DNA of 64,000 bases. It comes from Skermania piniformis. GTDB lineage: Bacteria > Actinomycetota > Actinomycetes > Mycobacteriales > Mycobacteriaceae. The stretch's first letter is position 1. Each line of letters starts with the position of its first letter. Location of the stretch: assembly GCF_019285775.1 (NCBI RefSeq), contig NZ_CP079105.1:2046001-2110000 (forward strand), written 5' to 3'. The position numbers were made by a program, and so were the translations under genes. This document shows positions 61,970-64,000 of this stretch, piece after piece. Below the pieces are notes generated by a model. It saw only the letters and a program-made list of their open reading frames with translations. It ran no database searches and had not been told where the DNA came from.

Positions 61970-62066
61970 TCTCCGCGGTCGGCGAACCTGTCGGTGCGGG
62001 CCGCTACGGTCGTGGCCAGCCACCCGGATCGCACCGAGGAGATGTCGTGAGCGACGACCTGACAAC

Positions 62067-64000
62067 GTGGGTAGACGCCGGCTGGACGCCGATGCCAAGC
62101 TTTCCGAGGACAGCAAATTGCTTGTTCTGGCCGCCTTGGAAGGACGGACCGCGCTGGCCGACCTGGTCGGCTTCGCGCGGCCCGAGCCGGCCGACTCCGG
62201 AGCCGCGACCGAGCCGGTCGGGGCCTTCCTCCAGCAGATTTCGGTCGGCGGCTTCCGCGGTATCGGTCCGCAGGCGCGGCTCGAGCTGGCGCCCTACCCG
62301 TCGTTGACCGTCGTCTCGGGGCGCAACGGCTCGGGCAAGTCGAGCTTCGCCGAGGCGCTCGAAGTCGCGCTCACCGGGACCACCTACCGCTGGCACAACC
62401 GCGCCGGCCACTGGAAGGAGCGGTGGCGCAACCTGCACGACGGCGCCGCGCCCCGGATCGAGGTGACTCTGGCCGAAGAGGGTGTCGGGCACACCAAGTT
62501 GAGTGTCGACTGGCCGGACGATGCCGAGCTCGACGCGATGGTCACCTCCCTGCAGCGCCAGGGTGAGAAGAAGCAGGCCGGTACGGCCGGTCTCGGCTGG
62601 GCCGGTCCGCTCGACACCTACCGCCCGCTGCTGACCTACGAGGAGCTCGGTGCGCTGCTGGCAGCCGAGCCGAAGGTGCTCTACGACAAGATGTCGAAGG
62701 TGCTGGGGCTCGAGCAGCTGACCAGCGCGGTCCGGATACTCGACGACCATCGTAAAGCCACGGCGGCGACGGGCACGGAACTGGCGACGACGAAACGGCG
62801 GCTGGTCGCCGAACTGGCCGAGTCCGCCGACGAACGGGCCACCCGGGCGGGCGAGCTGCTCGGCGCCCGGACGCCGGACATCGCCGCCCTACGGCGCCTG
62901 GCGACCGGTACTGCGCCGGACGTCGGCGTCGGGTCGAGGCTGCGCGCCCTGTTGCGGCTCGACGTTCCGCGGGAACCGGACTGCGCGGCGGCCGCCACCG
63001 AGCTCCGCGCCGCGGTCGAACAGCTGGCCGAGACCGGTACCCGCATCGACGATGCACTGCAGCGCCGAAGCCGGCTGATCGACGCCGCGATCGCGGTGCA
63101 CGACCACGACGGCGACCAGGCCTGTCCGGTGTGTCGATGCGGCCGTCTCGACGCGACCCGGGTCGCCGAACTACGCGCCGAGCTCAGCGCGACGAACGCC
63201 GAGTTGTCCGGCTTGGACGCCGCGCGGGCTCGCCGGTCGACCGCGCTGACCGCAGCGCGGTCGCTGGTCGGACCGGTGCCGGAGGCGTTGCGCGCCGACC
63301 TGCCGGACGAACTCGCGCCCGCCGCCGCAGCGGTGCTCGAGGCGTGGTCGGCGTGGTCGGCGGTGCCGGAGGATGCACTCGCGCTCGCCGCTCATCTGAC
63401 GACTCGACGTCGCCCGCTGGCCGAGGCGCTGGCAACCTTGCTGCAGTCCGCCGAACGATTCGCGCGCGATCTCGACGAGGCGTGGAGCACGCTCGCCGCC
63501 CGGCTGGCCGGGTACGCCGACCGCGCCGAGGCATGGCAGGCCGAGCGACCGGCGGCCGACCAGGCTGCGGCCGCACACAAGTGGCTCAAAGCCAACGAGA
63601 TCGTGCTCAAGAACGAGCGGGTGCGGCCCATCGCGGCCGAGGCGATACGGATCTGGTCCCGGCTCCGGCAAGAAAGCAACGTCGCGATCGCCGATGTGAC
63701 GTTGGCGAGTTCCAACACCCGCCGGCACGTCCTGATCGCCGCCGAGGTCGACGGTGCGGACGCCGGCGCGCTGGCGGTGATGAGTCAGGGCGAGTTGCAC
63801 GCGCTCGCGCTGGCCCTGTTCCTCCCGCGCGCCACCATGTCGCAGAGCCCGTTCCGTTTCGTCGTGCTGGACGATCCGGTGCAGGCGATGGACCCGGCCA
63901 AGGTCGACGGGCTGGTCGAGGTACTGCTCGAACTCGCTCGGAGCCGGCAGGTGATCGTCTTCTCCCACGACGATCGGTTCGCCAGCGCCGTTCGACGCGC
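62067..64000 (+). CDS. SMC/Rad50-like AAA ATPase, 3'-truncated by window edge, frameshifted at N-terminus
   Basis: About 640 codons are visible and the gene runs past the window end. Walker A VVSGRNGSGKSSF near residue 90. Alpha-helical arms follow, with a hook-like Cys pair DQACPVCRCGRLD near residue 360. The C-terminal ABC parts are MSQGELHALALALFLP and FVVLDDPVQAMD, then VIVFSHDDRF. It resembles SbcC/Rad50- or RecF-like DNA-repair ATPases. In this frame only GTG 62067 is available. However, GTG 62047, with a strong GAGGAG site, begins MSDDLTTWVDAG in another frame and joins seamlessly to RLDADAKLSED of this frame if one C is added near 62078. So one base seems to be missing, in the genome or in the assembly. 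Confidence 0.8.
   Translation, partial: MGRRRLDADAKLSEDSKLLVLAALEGRTALADLVGFARPEPADSGAATEPVGAFLQQISVGGFRGIGPQARLELAPYPSLTVVSGRNGSGKSSFAEALEVALTGTTYRWHNRAGHWKERWRNLHDGAAPRIEVTLAEEGVGHTKLSVDWPDDAELDAMVTSLQRQGEKKQAGTAGLGWAGPLDTYRPLLTYEELGALLAAEPKVLYDKMSKVLGLEQLTSAVRILDDHRKATAATGTELATTKRRLVAELAESADERATRAGELLGARTPDIAALRRLATGTAPDVGVGSRLRALLRLDVPREPDCAAAATELRAAVEQLAETGTRIDDALQRRSRLIDAAIAVHDHDGDQACPVCRCGRLDATRVAELRAELSATNAELSGLDAARARRSTALTAARSLVGPVPEALRADLPDELAPAAAAVLEAWSAWSAVPEDALALAAHLTTRRRPLAEALATLLQSAERFARDLDEAWSTLAARLAGYADRAEAWQAERPAADQAAAAHKWLKANEIVLKNERVRPIAAEAIRIWSRLRQESNVAIADVTLASSNTRRHVLIAAEVDGADAGALAVMSQGELHALALALFLPRATMSQSPFRFVVLDDPVQAMDPAKVDGLVEVLLELARSRQVIVFSHDDRFASAVRR

Overview
The window is high-GC actinobacterial DNA. 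It carries a complete Pup-proteasome locus, mycothiol ligase MshC, an F420-type biliverdin reductase homologue, aerobic cobalamin (cob) genes, TatA/TatC and a WS/DGAT acyltransferase. That combination fits the mycolic-acid actinobacteria (Mycobacteriales: Nocardia, Rhodococcus and relatives). From about 8.8 kb onward the gene order follows, from memory, the Mycobacterium tuberculosis segment from cobN (Rv2062c) to uppP (Rv2136c), with several insertions, losses and inversions. The genus is inferred, not proven.

Region 1 (1-8,034) is mobile. It opens with the 3' three-quarters of a Tn3-family transposase and closes with a serine resolvase. Between them lies a cargo module: a divergent AraC-type regulator and a WS/DGAT - SDR - alpha/beta hydrolase operon. 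The set resembles a reduced version of the mycobacterial virS/mymA locus. Direct repeats suited to an AraC protein lie in the divergent promoter, and an 11-bp inverted repeat brackets the module.

Region 2 (8,139-21,166) is the cobalamin block: an FKBP lipoprotein, cobN with a CDF metal exporter, cobG, cobH, the cobIJ fusion, cobK, cobL, an SDR and an Rv2074-like reductase. cobM is missing where it is expected, between cobK and cobL. A small secreted protein gene sits there instead. A perfect 12-bp palindrome in front of the CDF gene is a likely metal-sensor operator.

Region 3 (21,133-45,411) is the housekeeping and proteasome block: pepE, a 5'-3' exonuclease, a DUF4333 protein, helY, tatC, tatA, a panE-like gene, pafC, pafB, pafA, prcA, prcB, pup and dop, then on the other strand a UvrA paralogue. 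After a scar (a truncated lipase/acyltransferase start beside a prenyltransferase-like gene) come a Tat-exported polysaccharide deacetylase, AIM24, the proteasomal ATPase mpa/arc, trmI, hisG and hisE. cobK and helY both seem to start at CTG.

Region 4 (45,458-49,194) is an accessory three-gene operon: Fe(II)/2-oxoglutarate oxygenase, SAM methyltransferase and choline/carnitine-type acyltransferase. It has its own recognisable promoter. It is the best candidate here for an undescribed pathway.

Region 5 (49,238-64,000) returns to the conserved backbone: HAD phosphatase, metH, PAC2 protein, a HypX-like formyltransferase-crotonase fusion whose formyltransferase catalytic residues look lost, mshC, an SCO1664-like kinase-fold protein, DUF3090, a histidine phosphatase, uppP, an aldo/keto reductase homologue lacking catalytic Lys and His, and an SMC/Rad50-like ATPase that runs off the end and has a frameshift near its start. 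No rRNA, tRNA or CRISPR array was seen.
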